A stretch of DNA of 64,000 nucleotides from Roseicella sp. DB1501 (GCF_013112485.1 NZ_JABFHG010000003.1:372001-436000); one strand, 5' to 3'; counted from the first letter of the stretch, positions 52,260 through 61,816 are shown. The notes: a model not told the origin generated them from the sequence alone. Numbers and translations: made by a program.

Positions 52260-52285
52260 CCGTTCGAGTGTTTCCACTCGAACGG
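52260..52285. terminator. Strong inverted repeat after the kinase-phosphatase gene
   Basis: CCGTTCGAGTG at 52260-52270 pairs with CACTCGAACGG at 52275-52285 over 11 bp around a TTTC loop. It begins nine bases after the kinase stop codon. No T-run follows, so it is either a factor-dependent end, a transcript-stabilising hairpin, or a dispersed palindrome. The opposing hpf gene ends further on at 52421. Confidence 0.55.
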
Positions 52286-52352
52286 GATCTGCTCCAGGCC
52301 TGGCAGGACGAGCGCGGGCAGGGCATCGAGGCGCCCATCGGAACAGCCGCGT

Positions 52353-52393
52353 CCCGTTGCCCTGCCGCGGCTTCGCCGCGGCAGGCTGTGACG
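52353..52393. repeat. Second copy of the 41-bp hairpin element of 16041-16081
   Basis: The sequence matches 16041-16081 at 40 of 41 positions and contains the same CCTGCCGCGGC/GCCGCGGCAGG hairpin with a TTC loop (52361-52385). Both copies sit between convergent genes, one on each side: here the kinase-phosphatase and hpf, there the small aceA-linked gene and DUF1345. It is a repetitive extragenic element. Confidence 0.75.
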
Positions 52394-52420
52394 TCCCTCG
52401 GGTCCGTTGCGGGGAACTGC

Positions 52421-53047
52421 CTAGGCCGGCGCGTCGATCCAGCCGACGCAGCCATCCTGGCGGCGATAGACCACGTTCAGCGCGCCCGAGCGGCTGTTGC
52501 GGAACATCAGCACCGTCTGCTGCGTGAGGTCGAGCCGCATCACCGCCTCGCTCACCGAGAGGCGGGCGATCTCCGTCACCTGCTCGGCGACGATGGCGCC
52601 ATGGTCGAGGCCGTTGCCGGCTGTGGCCTCGGGCGCGGCGGCGGCGCCCTCCTCGGCCTCCTCCCCGTCCTCCGGCTGCAGCACGTATTGCGTCGCCGTC
52701 TCGGCCTCGTTCAGCCGCGTCTCGGCCAGGCTGCGGGCATGGTCGTTCACCCGGCGGCGGTAGCGGCGCAGGCGCTTGGCGACATGCTCGGCCGCCACCT
52801 CGAAGGCCCGGTGCGCATCCGGCCCCTCACCCTCACCCCGCATGAACAGGTTGCGCCCGGCCTTGAGGTTGATGTCACAGGTGAAGAAGACGCCCTGCTT
52901 GCTCCTGCTCGCATCCCGCCGGAAGGTCACGTTCGCCTCGAGCGCATGGTCGAAATACTTGCGCGCGATGACGGACAGGCCTTCCCGGACATGCGTCTGC
53001 AACGCCTCCCCGGTCTCGACCTGCTTGCCGGCGACGGTGATGTGCAT
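52421..53047 (-). CDS. hpf: Ribosome hibernation promoting factor, long form
   Basis: The 208-residue protein has the HPF N-terminal domain (MHITVAGKQVETGEALQTHV, YFDHALEANVTFRRDASRSKQGVFFTCDINLKAG, AFEVAAEHVAKRLRRYRRRV). An acidic linker follows, then the long-HPF C-terminal dimerisation domain (EIARLSVSEAVMRLDLTQQTVLMFRNSRSGALNVVYRRQDGCVGWI). It joins 70S ribosomes into inactive 100S dimers in stationary phase. AAAGGAGG stands ten bases before the ATG. It follows rpoN on the same strand, the conserved alphaproteobacterial order. Confidence 0.95.
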   Translation of the reverse strand: MHITVAGKQVETGEALQTHVREGLSVIARKYFDHALEANVTFRRDASRSKQGVFFTCDINLKAGRNLFMRGEGEGPDAHRAFEVAAEHVAKRLRRYRRRVNDHARSLAETRLNEAETATQYVLQPEDGEEAEEGAAAAPEATAGNGLDHGAIVAEQVTEIARLSVSEAVMRLDLTQQTVLMFRNSRSGALNVVYRRQDGCVGWIDAPA

Positions 53048-53167
53048 GCGGGTTGTTCCTCCTTTCCCGACGAGGAGGACCGCCCGGCGGGGCTTGCGAC
53101 GGCGCGGCCTGCCGCACCATGCCCGCATGCCGCCCGGCCGCAACGCGAGCGCGACCGGAAGGCCGGA

Positions 53168-54652
53168 TCAGGCCGGGACGGCCTTCTCCCTCTTGCGCTG
53201 CACGGATGAGGGGATGCGCAGCGCTTCGCGGTATTTGGCCACGGTTCGGCGGGCGATGTCTACGCCTTCCTGGCGCAATTTCTCCACGATCGCATCATCC
53301 GAAAGGACTGACTCCGGATCTTCCGCCGCGATCATGGCGCGGATCCGCCAGCGCACCGCCTCGGCGCTGTGCTGCTCGCCGCCATGGGTGCCGGCGATGG
53401 CGGTGGTGAAGAAATACTTCAGCTCGAAGGTGCCGCGCGGCGTGGCGATGTACTTGTTGGCGGTGACGCGGCTGACCGTGCTCTCGTGCATCTGCACCTC
53501 CTCGGCGATGTCGCGGAGGATGAGTGGGCGGAGATGCTCGACGCCGTGGCGGAAGAAGGCGTCCTGGCGGCGGACGATCTCCTGCGCCACCTTGATGATG
53601 GTGTTGGCCCGCTGCTCCAGGCTCTTCAGCAGCCAGTTGGCGCTCTGCAGCCGCTCGGCGAGGAAGACACGGTCGTCCTTGCTGCGGGCCGAGACCTGGC
53701 AGCGGGCGTAGAAGCCGCGATTGACCAGCACGCGCGGCAGCGTCTCCGGGTTCAGCTCCAGGATCCAGCCGCCATCCTCAGCGCGGCGCATCAGCACGTC
53801 CGGCACCACGGCCGGCGCCGGCGGCGCGTCGAAGCTCGCGCCCGGCTTGGGGTCGAGCCGCCGGATCTCGGCGATCATCTCGGCCAGGTCCTCGGCATCG
53901 ACGCCGCAGACCTGCATCAGCCCGGCGCGGTCGCGCCGCGCCAGCAGTTCGAGATGGTCGAGCAGCGCCTGCATCGCCGGGTCCAGCCGGTTCTGCTCGG
54001 CGAGCTGCGCCGCGAGGCATTCCCCGAGGTTGCGCGCGAACATCCCGACCGGCTCGAAGCGCAGCATCCGCGCCCGCACCGCGGCGACCCGGCCGGTCTC
54101 GCAGCCGAGCGCGGCGGCGATCGCCGCATCCTCGACCGCGAGCCGCCCCGCGGGATCGACGAGGGCGATGAGCTGCGCCGCGATCAGCCGGTCGGCGGGA
54201 TCGGCGAAGGCGAGGCGCACCTGCTCGCCGAGATGCTCGCGCAGGCTGCGGCCGGTCGCGGCCAGGTCCTCGACGCCCGAGAGATCCTCGGCGAAATCGG
54301 CGCGGCCGCCGCGGCCATAGGGGGATTCGTAGCCGCCCCCGGCATCGTAGACATTGTCCCACTCGGCATCGAGCGGGCCGGCCTGTTCCTGCGGCAGGGC
54401 GTCGGAGGTGGCGGCGGCATGCGCGTCCGGCGCTTCCGGCGCGGGCGGCAGGGGATCGACGCGGTGGCCGTCATCCGGCCCAGGCAGCGGCCGCTCGTCG
54501 CGCTCGAGCAGCGGGTTGCGCTCCAGCTCCTCCTCGACGAAGGCGGTGACCTCGAGATTGCTCGACTGCAGCAGCTTGATCGCCTGCCGCAGCTGCGGCG
54601 TCATCACCAGCGACTGCGACTGCCGCAGATCGAGCCGCGGCGCCAGGCTCAT
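53168..54652 (-). CDS. rpoN: RNA polymerase sigma-54 factor
   Basis: The 494-residue protein begins MSLAPRLDLRQSQSLVMTPQLRQAIKLLQ, the glutamine-rich region I. An acidic region II follows, then the core-binding domain. In the DNA-binding part the helix-turn-helix lies near LRDIAEEVQMHESTVSRVTANKY, and the RpoN box reads ARRTVAKYRE at the end. Sigma-54 drives genes for nitrogen assimilation, flagella and others. The ATG at 54652 has an unusual setting: it lies five bases from the outer stem of an 83-base nested palindrome that would bury its ribosome-binding region. lptB is upstream on the same strand, 118 bases away. Confidence 0.97.
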   Translation of the reverse strand: MSLAPRLDLRQSQSLVMTPQLRQAIKLLQSSNLEVTAFVEEELERNPLLERDERPLPGPDDGHRVDPLPPAPEAPDAHAAATSDALPQEQAGPLDAEWDNVYDAGGGYESPYGRGGRADFAEDLSGVEDLAATGRSLREHLGEQVRLAFADPADRLIAAQLIALVDPAGRLAVEDAAIAAALGCETGRVAAVRARMLRFEPVGMFARNLGECLAAQLAEQNRLDPAMQALLDHLELLARRDRAGLMQVCGVDAEDLAEMIAEIRRLDPKPGASFDAPPAPAVVPDVLMRRAEDGGWILELNPETLPRVLVNRGFYARCQVSARSKDDRVFLAERLQSANWLLKSLEQRANTIIKVAQEIVRRQDAFFRHGVEHLRPLILRDIAEEVQMHESTVSRVTANKYIATPRGTFELKYFFTTAIAGTHGGEQHSAEAVRWRIRAMIAAEDPESVLSDDAIVEKLRQEGVDIARRTVAKYREALRIPSSVQRKREKAVPA

Positions 54653-54657
54653 ATATG

Positions 54658-54740
54658 CCGCCCGGTGCGAAGCCGCCACACCGGGTTCCCGTCGCAGCAA
54701 GGCTGCGACGGGGTCCCGTCCAACCCTTCGCACCGGGCGG
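54658..54740 (-). promoter_or_regulatory. Nested palindrome directly before the rpoN start codon
   Basis: An outer stem pairs CCGCCCGGTGCGAAG at 54658-54672 with CTTCGCACCGGGCGG at 54726-54740, a perfect 15-bp match. Inside it CCCGTCGCAGC at 54688-54698 pairs with GCTGCGACGGG at 54702-54712 over 11 bp with an AAG loop. The structure fills most of the lptB-rpoN gap. In the rpoN mRNA its 3' arm (ending GGGCGG) lies just before ATATATG, so it could hide the ribosome-binding site, or end part of the lptB transcript. Confidence 0.65.
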
Positions 54741-54770
54741 TGTGGGCGCCTCCGGCGCCGCTCCCTGGCG

Positions 54771-55534
<764 letters not shown>

Positions 55535-55538
<4 letters not shown>

Positions 55539-56593
55539 CGGCCGATCCTCGCGCCCGGCTGCTGCTGGCTTCCCGCTTGGCCCCCCGATTGGGCCCCGGG
55601 CTGCTTCGGCTGGGCGGCCTCCTGGTCCTTCTGGTTCGGCACGATCAGCCCCTGCACCCGGGCGCCCGGTGAGGAGACCAGCCGGGCGACGCCGGTGCGC
55701 ATGTTCACGATCGCCTCCCGGCCATTCACCTGGTTCTCGCCGCGGGTGATGCGGACATCGCCGAGCAGGCGCGCCATCCCCGTCTGGGCGCTGTAGACGC
55801 CGCGATCGCCGCGGACCACCTCGGTCGCGGTGCGGATCTCGACATTGCCATAGGCCTCGACCCGGTCCATGCGACCGGCGCCGGGCGCCTCCTTCTCGCC
55901 GGGGGCGAGGGCCGGCTTGGGCGGCGGCGGCGCGTTGCCCTCCCCGGCGCCCTCGAGGAAATAGGCGACGAGGGTGTCGGCGGCGATGCGGCGGTTCTCC
56001 GCCGGCTCGACCACCACCGCGCTGCCGCGGGCGACGGCCATGCGCTTCTGCGACCAGTATTCCAGGCTGTCGCGCGCGGTGATCACCTGGGTCTGGGTGG
56101 TCAGCGAGAGGTCGCGGCCGGTCAGCACCAGCACCGCCTGGTCGACATCATAGACCGCGCGGTCGCCGCGGGCGGTATCGGTCGCGGTGCGGATGACGAC
56201 ATGCCCCTCCGCTTCCAGCCGCCAGATGTCGTTGCTGCCGCCGGGCGCCATCGGATCGGCGGTGCTCGCGGTGGTGGCCGGCGCCGCGGCGCCCCCCGCC
56301 CCGCTGGCTCCCGCCCCGCTGGCCCCCACCCCGCTGGCCGAGGGGCGATAGCGGGCCAGCAGCCGGTCGGCATTGACCGTGACGCCGCCGCGGATGGCGC
56401 GGGCATTGCCGCGGGCGATCACCACCTGCTCGCCCTGGCGCCACTCGATGCCGTCATCGGCGGTGACGTCGACCGGCCCGCCCTGGGAGAGGTCGATGCC
56501 CTGGGCCACGGCCGGCCCGGCGAGCAGGAGGAGCAGGGCGGCGGCCGCCCAGGCGCGGGACGGCCGGCCGGGGATGCGGGTGCGCCGGCTCAC
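55535..56593 (-). CDS. lptA: LPS transport periplasmic protein LptA, enlarged
   Basis: The product has 352 residues with a signal peptide (RAWAAAALLLLLAGPAVAQ). The OstA/LptA beta-jellyroll repeats are seen as VDVTADDGIEWRQGEQVVIARGNARA, VHVVIRTATDT-like blocks, RAVYDVDQAVLVLTG, and RVEAYGNVEIRTATEVVRGDRGVYSAQTGMARLLGDVRITRG. It carries LPS between LptC and LptD. It is much longer than E. coli LptA because of an Ala/Gly/Ser-rich insert (residues 79-110, repeats of GASGAG) and a Gln/Pro-rich tail. The start is GTG at 56593, sharing two bases with the lptC stop. The start is supported by the coupling and signal peptide. Confidence 0.92.
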
Positions 56594-57291
56594 CGTCCGC
56601 CCTCCAGCACCGCATGCGCATGGCCGGTGAAAACGACCACCGCGCCGCGATCGGTCAGCTCGAACCCCTCCGAGGTCAGGGTGCCGAAGCTGCCCTGCGC
56701 CGCCACCGGGGCGTCGCCGCTGGCGTTGCCCTGATCCAGCATCACCGTCGCCCGCTCGGTCAGCAGCATGGTGCCGTCGTCGTGGTAGATCGTGACGTCG
56801 CCGGCGAGGTCGAGCCGTCCGGCCGGCTTGTCGTAGCGGCCGGTGCGGGCCTGGAGGTAGATCCAGGCGCCGTCGCCCATGACGATGTCGCCCTTCGGCT
56901 CCTCGAGGTTGAGGATCTCGTCCGAGCCCTCCTGTTGGCCGATGCGGGCGGTGAGGGTGAAGGGGCGGTTCAGCTCGTCGATTCCCTGGTAGCGCGGATT
57001 GACCACGCGCAGCGCCTCGGCGCGCGGCTGCATGGTGCGGCGGAAGGAGACGCGGGCGCGGTCCTCGGTGCCCTCGATCTCCGGCCAGAAGGCGACGGCG
57101 GCGAGCAGGCCGAGGGCGAGCAGGGGCAGCAGCCGCTTGGTCCAGGCGACGAGGAAGCGGCGGCGGGCCATCTGCCCGACCGTCGGCGCCCGGCGCAGGC
57201 GCGTCGGCGAGGGAATGTGCCGCGGCGAGGCGGACGGGCGCGGGGCCGCGGCCTCCGCCGGCGGGGCCTGGTCCTGGATCACCGGCGGCAC
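56590..57291 (-). CDS. lptC: LPS export protein LptC
   Basis: The 233-residue protein has a cytoplasmic Pro/Ala-rich head (about 55 residues), one membrane helix (LLPLLALGLLAAVAFWPEI), then the LptC beta-jellyroll with VNPRYQGIDELNRPFTLTA, GDIVMGDGAWIYLQARTGRYD and GDVTIYHDDGTMLLTERATVML. It takes LPS from LptFG and passes it to LptA. It is the first gene of the lptC-lptA-lptB run and overlaps lptA. The first conserved residue fits a start at 57291, though internal ATGs exist, such as at residue 41. Confidence 0.93.
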   Translation of the reverse strand: MPPVIQDQAPPAEAAAPRPSASPRHIPSPTRLRRAPTVGQMARRRFLVAWTKRLLPLLALGLLAAVAFWPEIEGTEDRARVSFRRTMQPRAEALRVVNPRYQGIDELNRPFTLTARIGQQEGSDEILNLEEPKGDIVMGDGAWIYLQARTGRYDKPAGRLDLAGDVTIYHDDGTMLLTERATVMLDQGNASGDAPVAAQGSFGTLTSEGFELTDRGAVVVFTGHAHAVLEGGR

Positions 57292-57486
57292 GACCCCAAC
57301 TCGCGCGACATCGCCCGCCGGATGCGACGTCCGGCGCGATGGTCACGGATCGGCAAGAGAGCGCGAGGCGTCGGGGTCACGCCCGGATGTATGGGGCGTG
57401 GCGTGGCGGGGGTCAATGAGCCGTCCCCGTATCGAACAAGAATCATGCCAAGGCCTTCCGGCCAGACGCGGCGCCGGCGCGCGGCG

Positions 57487-58110
57487 TCAGTGGGCGAAGA
57501 TGTCGGGCTCGTCGTAGCCGAGGAGGTCGAGCGCGCCGCGCGTGGGGAGGAAGCGGAAGCAGGCCTCGGCCAGCTCCAGCCGCCCCTCGCGCCGCAGCAG
57601 CCCCTCCAGCCGGGCCCAGAGGGCGTGCAGGTGCAGCACGTCCGAGGCGGCATAGGCGAGCTGCTCGGCGCTCAGCTCCGGCGCGCCCCAGTCCGAGCTC
57701 TGCTGCTGCTTGGAGATCTCGACCCCGAGCAGCTCCTTGCAGAGATCCTTCAGCCCGTGCCGGTCGGTGAAGGTGCGGACCAGCTTGGCCGCGACCTTGG
57801 TGCAGATCACCGGCGCCACGGTGACGCCGAGATGCTGCTGCAGCGCGGCGCAGTCGAAGCGGGCGAAGTGGAACAGCTTGGTGACCGCCGGATCGGCCAG
57901 CAGGCGCTTCAGGTTCGGGCAATCGGCGCCGCGGCCGCCCATGGCGGGCGGGATGATCTGCACCAGATGCGCGTCGCCGTCGCCGGCGGAGAGCTGCACC
58001 AGGCAGAGCCGGTCGCGATGCGGGTTGAGGCCCATCGTCTCGGTATCGATCGCCACCACCGGGCCGAAGCCGAGGCCATCGGGCAGGTCGTGCCGGTGCA
58101 GCTGGATCAC
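57487..58110 (-). CDS. rnd: Ribonuclease D-type 3'-5' exonuclease, single domain
   Basis: The 207-residue protein is an exonuclease of the DEDDy group without the HRDC domains of E. coli RNase D. Asp22 and Glu24 stand in VVAIDTETMGL, the next Asp in FHFARFDCAALQQHL, and the Tyr/Asp pair in YAASDVLHLHAL. It trims structured RNA ends, such as tRNA precursors. The start is GTG at 58110 with AGGGA upstream; another GTG at 58158 would add 16 residues. The gene is placed directly behind lptC and before the tRNA-Leu gene, both on the minus strand. Confidence 0.92.
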   Translation of the reverse strand: MIQLHRHDLPDGLGFGPVVAIDTETMGLNPHRDRLCLVQLSAGDGDAHLVQIIPPAMGGRGADCPNLKRLLADPAVTKLFHFARFDCAALQQHLGVTVAPVICTKVAAKLVRTFTDRHGLKDLCKELLGVEISKQQQSSDWGAPELSAEQLAYAASDVLHLHALWARLEGLLRREGRLELAEACFRFLPTRGALDLLGYDEPDIFAH

Positions 58111-58231
58111 GGCGGGATTCCCTGTGGGGGCGCCGCGCGAGAAGAGGGTGATGCGCACGAGGCCCGAGCGAGGTTCAGCAGGGCCGCCGGCGGGGGCTTC
58201 CGCGCCGCGGGCGGCAGCCCGCCGAGGGAAG

Positions 58232-58318
<87 letters not shown>

Positions 58319-58659
58319 ACAGGGTGCGGAGCCGACGGGGTTGTCTGCCCGCCGGGAGCGCGGACATAGAGCCGCAGCCGGGGCAGCGTCAAGCGGCTCC
58401 GGCGATGAAACCGGGGATGAGAACGGCGGCGGAAGCGGCGGCCCGGGCTCGGCTTGGCGGCGGCGGAGGGTGGCCATATCGTCGGGCCACAACGGTCTGG
58501 CGCCGGTCGCATGTCGCGGCCGCGCCGACCGCGACGGATCGCGCGAGCCGGAGCGTTCGGGACGCGCGGCGCCGCGCCGGAACCAACGGAGGCGGCGGCG
58601 TTGCGTTCAGCCTGGACGCATTGGCGTCGCGGATGCGGATCTCGGGGAGCCCAGCCAGC
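58319..58659. other. Gene-free stretch upstream of the NDUFA9-type gene
   Basis: These 341 bases must hold the tRNA-Leu promoter on the minus strand and the NDUFA9-type promoter on the plus strand. I find no clear hexamers, repeats or coding frames with protein character. An in-frame extension of the next gene to 56614 is only a GC-driven open frame. Confidence 0.5.
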
Positions 58660-59616
58660 ATGCGCGCAAGCACGGTACGCAAGGTCGCCACGGTCTTCGG
58701 GGGCTCGGGCTTCCTCGGCCGCTACGTCGTGCAGCGCCTGGCCCATGAGGGCTATGTCGTCCGCGTCGCGGTCACCGATCCGGCCGGCGCCCGCTTCCTG
58801 CAGACCCAGGGGCGGGTCGGGCAGATCGTCCCGCTCGCCGCCAGCGTCGCCGATGCCGGCGCCGTCGCCCGGGCCGTCGCGGCGGCGGATCTGGTGGTGA
58901 ACCTGGTCGGCATCCTGCACGAGCGGCATGCCGGGGATTTCCGCCGGCTGCAGGCCGAGGGCGCCGGCACCGTCGCGCGCCTCGCCGCCGAGGCGGGGGC
59001 GGAGCGGCTGGTGCATGTCTCGGCGATCGGCGCTGATCCGGCGAGCCCCTCGGCCTATGGACGCAGCAAGGGGGAGGGGGAGGCGGCGGTGCGCGCGGCC
59101 TTCCCGCAGGCGGTGATCCTGCGGCCCTCGATCCTGTTCGGGCCGGAGGACCAGTTCTTCAACCGCTTCGCCGGCATGGCGCGGCTGTTGCCGGTGATGC
59201 CGGTGGTCGCCGGCGAGACGCGGCTGCAGCCGGTCTATGTCGGCGACGTGGCGGAGGCGGTGGTCGCGGCGGCGCGGGAGGATGCGGCGGGCCGCACCTA
59301 TGAGCTCGGCGGGCCGCGGGTGATGCGCTTCCGCGAGGTGCTGCGCTTCATCCTCGACGCCACGGGGCATCGCCGCCGCATGTGGGACGTGCCGGAGGGG
59401 CTGGCGCGGCTGCAGGCGCGGCTCGGCGAGATGCTGCCCAACCCGCCGCTGACCCGCGACCAGCTGCTCATGCTGGCGCGGGACAATGTGGCTTCCGGCG
59501 AGGCGCCGGGGCTGATGGAACTCGGCATCGCGCCGAAATCGGTGGAGGCGGTGGTGCCCGGCTATCTCGCGCGGTTCCGGCCCGGCGGCGGGCGGCGGCC
59601 GGTCCTGGCGGGGTGA
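58660..59616 (+). CDS. NDUFA9-type NAD(P)-binding protein, complex I-associated
   Basis: The 318-residue protein is an atypical short-chain dehydrogenase. Its nucleotide-binding loop reads VATVFGGSGFLGRYVVQRL. Then comes NLVGILHERHAGDF, the YxxxK-like SAYGRSKGEGEAAVR, and RPSILFGPEDQFFNRFAGMARLLP, typical of the NDUFA9/NDUFA9-like family linked to NADH dehydrogenase assembly and NADPH binding. Alphaproteobacteria carry this as an accessory subunit. I chose the ATG at 58660 because GGGGAG lies about ten bases upstream; an alternative is 58633. No other respiratory genes adjoin it. Confidence 0.93.
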   Translation: MRASTVRKVATVFGGSGFLGRYVVQRLAHEGYVVRVAVTDPAGARFLQTQGRVGQIVPLAASVADAGAVARAVAAADLVVNLVGILHERHAGDFRRLQAEGAGTVARLAAEAGAERLVHVSAIGADPASPSAYGRSKGEGEAAVRAAFPQAVILRPSILFGPEDQFFNRFAGMARLLPVMPVVAGETRLQPVYVGDVAEAVVAAAREDAAGRTYELGGPRVMRFREVLRFILDATGHRRRMWDVPEGLARLQARLGEMLPNPPLTRDQLLMLARDNVASGEAPGLMELGIAPKSVEAVVPGYLARFRPGGGRRPVLAG

Positions 59617-59684
59617 TAGGTCCGAATCGGACCATTATCCGATCGACATGCGCGACTGTTCAGAGTCGGGAAAGGGGTTTCTCA

Positions 59685-59709
59685 AAAAATAGGGCAGCTT
59701 TTCTGCCCT
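59685..59709 (-). terminator. Intrinsic terminator reading against the flanking genes
   Basis: On the minus strand AGGGCAG, a five-base loop and CTGCCCT are followed at once by ATTTTTT. This is the full hairpin-plus-T-run signature. It lies in the 239-base gap between the NDUFA9-type gene and gltD, both of which are on the plus strand. There is no minus-strand gene upstream of it except gltD itself in antisense. See findings. Confidence 0.7.
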
Positions 59710-59855
59710 GATGTCGAAAAAGGACTCGCCTCCCCTCTCAGACGGCCGTATTGCTGCGCAGAACGCCCCAGAGGGCGGCGGGGTGCGCGCGCCGGGGGCA
59801 GTCCTGGTGCGCCTATCCACGTCTGCCCGATTCATGTGCATGCAAGGACCGCGCC

Positions 59856-61304
59856 ATGGCCGAACGGATGCTGCAATTCGTGCGACTCTCCCAGGCCCAG
59901 CCGGAGAAGCGCGACGTCGCGGCCCGACGGGCGGATTTCGGCGAGATCTACCACTACGAGCAGTTCGACGCCGGCGGCGCCACCCAGCAGGCCAGCCGTT
60001 GCAGCCAGTGCGGCGTGCCCTTCTGCTCGGTGCACTGCCCGCTGAACAACAACATCCCCGACTGGCTGAAGCTCACCACCGAGGGGCGGCTCGAGGAGGC
60101 CTATGAGGTCTCCTCCGCGACCAACACCTTCCCCGAGATCTGTGGCCGCATCTGCCCGCAGGACCGGCTCTGCGAGGGCAACTGCGTCATCGAGAAGGGC
60201 TTCGAGAGCGTCACCATCGGCGCGGTCGAGCGCTATATCACCGACACCGCCTGGGAGCGGGGCTGGGTGAAGCCGCCGCGGCCGCGCAGCGAGCTGGCGC
60301 AGAGCGTCGGCATCATCGGCGCCGGCCCGGCCGGCCTCGCCGCCGCCGAGCGGCTGCGCCTGCGCGGCTACCAGGTGCATGTCTATGACCGCTACGACCG
60401 CGTCGGCGGGTTGATGATCTACGGCATCCCGAACTTCAAGCTGGAGAAGGCGGTGGTGCTGCGCCGCTGGCAGCAATTCGAGGCCGCCGGCATCCACTTC
60501 CACCTGAACAGCGCCATCGGCCGCGACGTTTCCCTGGCCGAGCTGCGCGAGCGGCACGACGCGGTCTTCATCGCCACCGGCGTCTACAAGGCGCGCGACA
60601 TCGACTGCCTGGGCAGCAACCTGTCCGGCATCGTGCCGGCGCTCTCCTACCTCACCGCCTCCAACCGCTCCAACCTCGGCGATGCGGTGCCGGACTTCGC
60701 CTCGGGCGCGCTGGACGCCAAGGGCAAGCGCGTTGTCGTCGTCGGCGGCGGCGATACCGCCATGGACTGCGTGCGCACCGCCGTGCGGCAGGGCGCGACC
60801 GCCGTCACCTGCCTCTACCGCCGCGACAAGGCGAACATGCCGGGCTCGATGCGCGAGGTGAAGAATGCCGAGGAGGAGGGCGTGGAATTCGCCTGGCTGG
60901 CGGCGCCCGAGGCCTTCCTCGGCGAGACGGCGGTCACCGGCCTGCGCGCCACCCGCATGCATCTCGGCCTGCCGGATGCGACCGGGCGGCAGCAGGTGGC
61001 GCCGATCCCGGGCAGCGCCTTCACCATCCCCTGCGACCTCGCCATCAAGGCGCTCGGCTTCGACCCCGAGGACCTGCCGCACGCCTTCGACGAGCCGGGC
61101 CTGCCGGTGACGCGCTGGGGCACGCTGAAGGTGCATCACCGCACCATGATGACCGAGCTGCCCGGCGTCTTCGCCGGCGGCGACATCGTGCGCGGCGCCT
61201 CGCTGGTGGTCTGGGCGATCCGCGACGGCCGCGACGCCGCCGACCAGATCGACGCCTATGTGCGGGCCAAGGCCGGCGGCAAGCTCGCCGTGGCGGCGGA
61301 ATGA
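59856..61304 (+). CDS. gltD: Glutamate synthase small subunit (NADPH)
   Basis: The 482-residue flavoprotein has N-terminal [4Fe-4S] Cys motifs (CSQCGVPFCSVHCPLNNNIPDW, and later CGRICPQDRLCEGNC). An FAD site follows (VGIIGAGPAGLAAAERL), then an NADPH site (RVVVVGGGDTAMDCVRTA) and a final FAD block (LPGVFAGGDIVRGASLVVWAIRDGR). With GltB it makes two glutamates from glutamine and 2-oxoglutarate. AAGGA precedes the ATG at 59856. A DUF2059 gene is translationally coupled to it, then gltB, so the operon order is gltD-DUF2059-gltB. Confidence 0.97.
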   Translation: MAERMLQFVRLSQAQPEKRDVAARRADFGEIYHYEQFDAGGATQQASRCSQCGVPFCSVHCPLNNNIPDWLKLTTEGRLEEAYEVSSATNTFPEICGRICPQDRLCEGNCVIEKGFESVTIGAVERYITDTAWERGWVKPPRPRSELAQSVGIIGAGPAGLAAAERLRLRGYQVHVYDRYDRVGGLMIYGIPNFKLEKAVVLRRWQQFEAAGIHFHLNSAIGRDVSLAELRERHDAVFIATGVYKARDIDCLGSNLSGIVPALSYLTASNRSNLGDAVPDFASGALDAKGKRVVVVGGGDTAMDCVRTAVRQGATAVTCLYRRDKANMPGSMREVKNAEEEGVEFAWLAAPEAFLGETAVTGLRATRMHLGLPDATGRQQVAPIPGSAFTIPCDLAIKALGFDPEDLPHAFDEPGLPVTRWGTLKVHHRTMMTELPGVFAGGDIVRGASLVVWAIRDGRDAADQIDAYVRAKAGGKLAVAAE

Positions 61305-61816
61305 GGCGCGGGCCGCTCGCCCTCGCCGGCGCCGCGCTGCTGGCCCTCGTCGCGTCCGCCGGGATGGAGAAGGCCAAGGCGGAGGAGACTGGCCCGGCGC
61401 AGGCCCTCGCCGCGGCGCGCGGCCTCGTCGCCTCGCTCGGCCTGCCGGGCCAGGTCGAGGACATGATCGGCCAGCTGCGCGGGCCGATGATCGCGGCGCT
61501 GCGCCAGCAGGCGCCGCGGCTGCCCGAGGCGCAGGTCGCGGCCCTGGTCGACGAGTTCGTCATGCCGGAATTCCGCGCCCATGCGGGCGAGGTGGTGGAG
61601 GCGACGGTCGCCATCTATGCCGGGCGGCTGACGCCCGAGGAGATGCGGCAGATCGCCGCCTTCTACGCCATGCCGGTGGGGGTGAAGCTGCGCGGGCTGA
61701 TGCCCGAGGTCTTCGCCGAATCGCTGCGCTTCGGCCAGGCCTGGGGGGCGCGCATCGCCGCCGCCGCCCTGGCCAAGCACCGCGAGGCGCTGCGCGCCCG
61801 CGGCCTCAATCTCTAG
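61301..61816 (+). CDS. DUF2059 exported protein between gltD and gltB
   Basis: The 171-residue protein has a short signal peptide (LALAGAALLALVASAGMEKAKA). The DUF2059 helical domain follows with QALAAARGLVASLGLPGQVEDMIGQL, LVDEFVMPEFRAHAGEVVEATVAIYAGRLTPEEMRQIAAFY and GVKLRGLMPEV. It is a periplasmic protein of unknown role. Its ATG overlaps the gltD stop (ATGA), and gltB begins 23 bases after its end. I know of no reason for an exported protein to be coupled to glutamate synthase; it may simply share expression. Confidence 0.88.
   Translation: MRRGPLALAGAALLALVASAGMEKAKAEETGPAQALAAARGLVASLGLPGQVEDMIGQLRGPMIAALRQQAPRLPEAQVAALVDEFVMPEFRAHAGEVVEATVAIYAGRLTPEEMRQIAAFYAMPVGVKLRGLMPEVFAESLRFGQAWGARIAAAALAKHREALRARGLNL

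Noticed and set aside
59635-59841. A 68-codon minus-strand frame in the gltD leader
   Set aside because: Its stop lies beyond the minus-strand terminator at 59685, so the transcript would end before the reading frame does. I keep only the possibility of a non-coding RNA.
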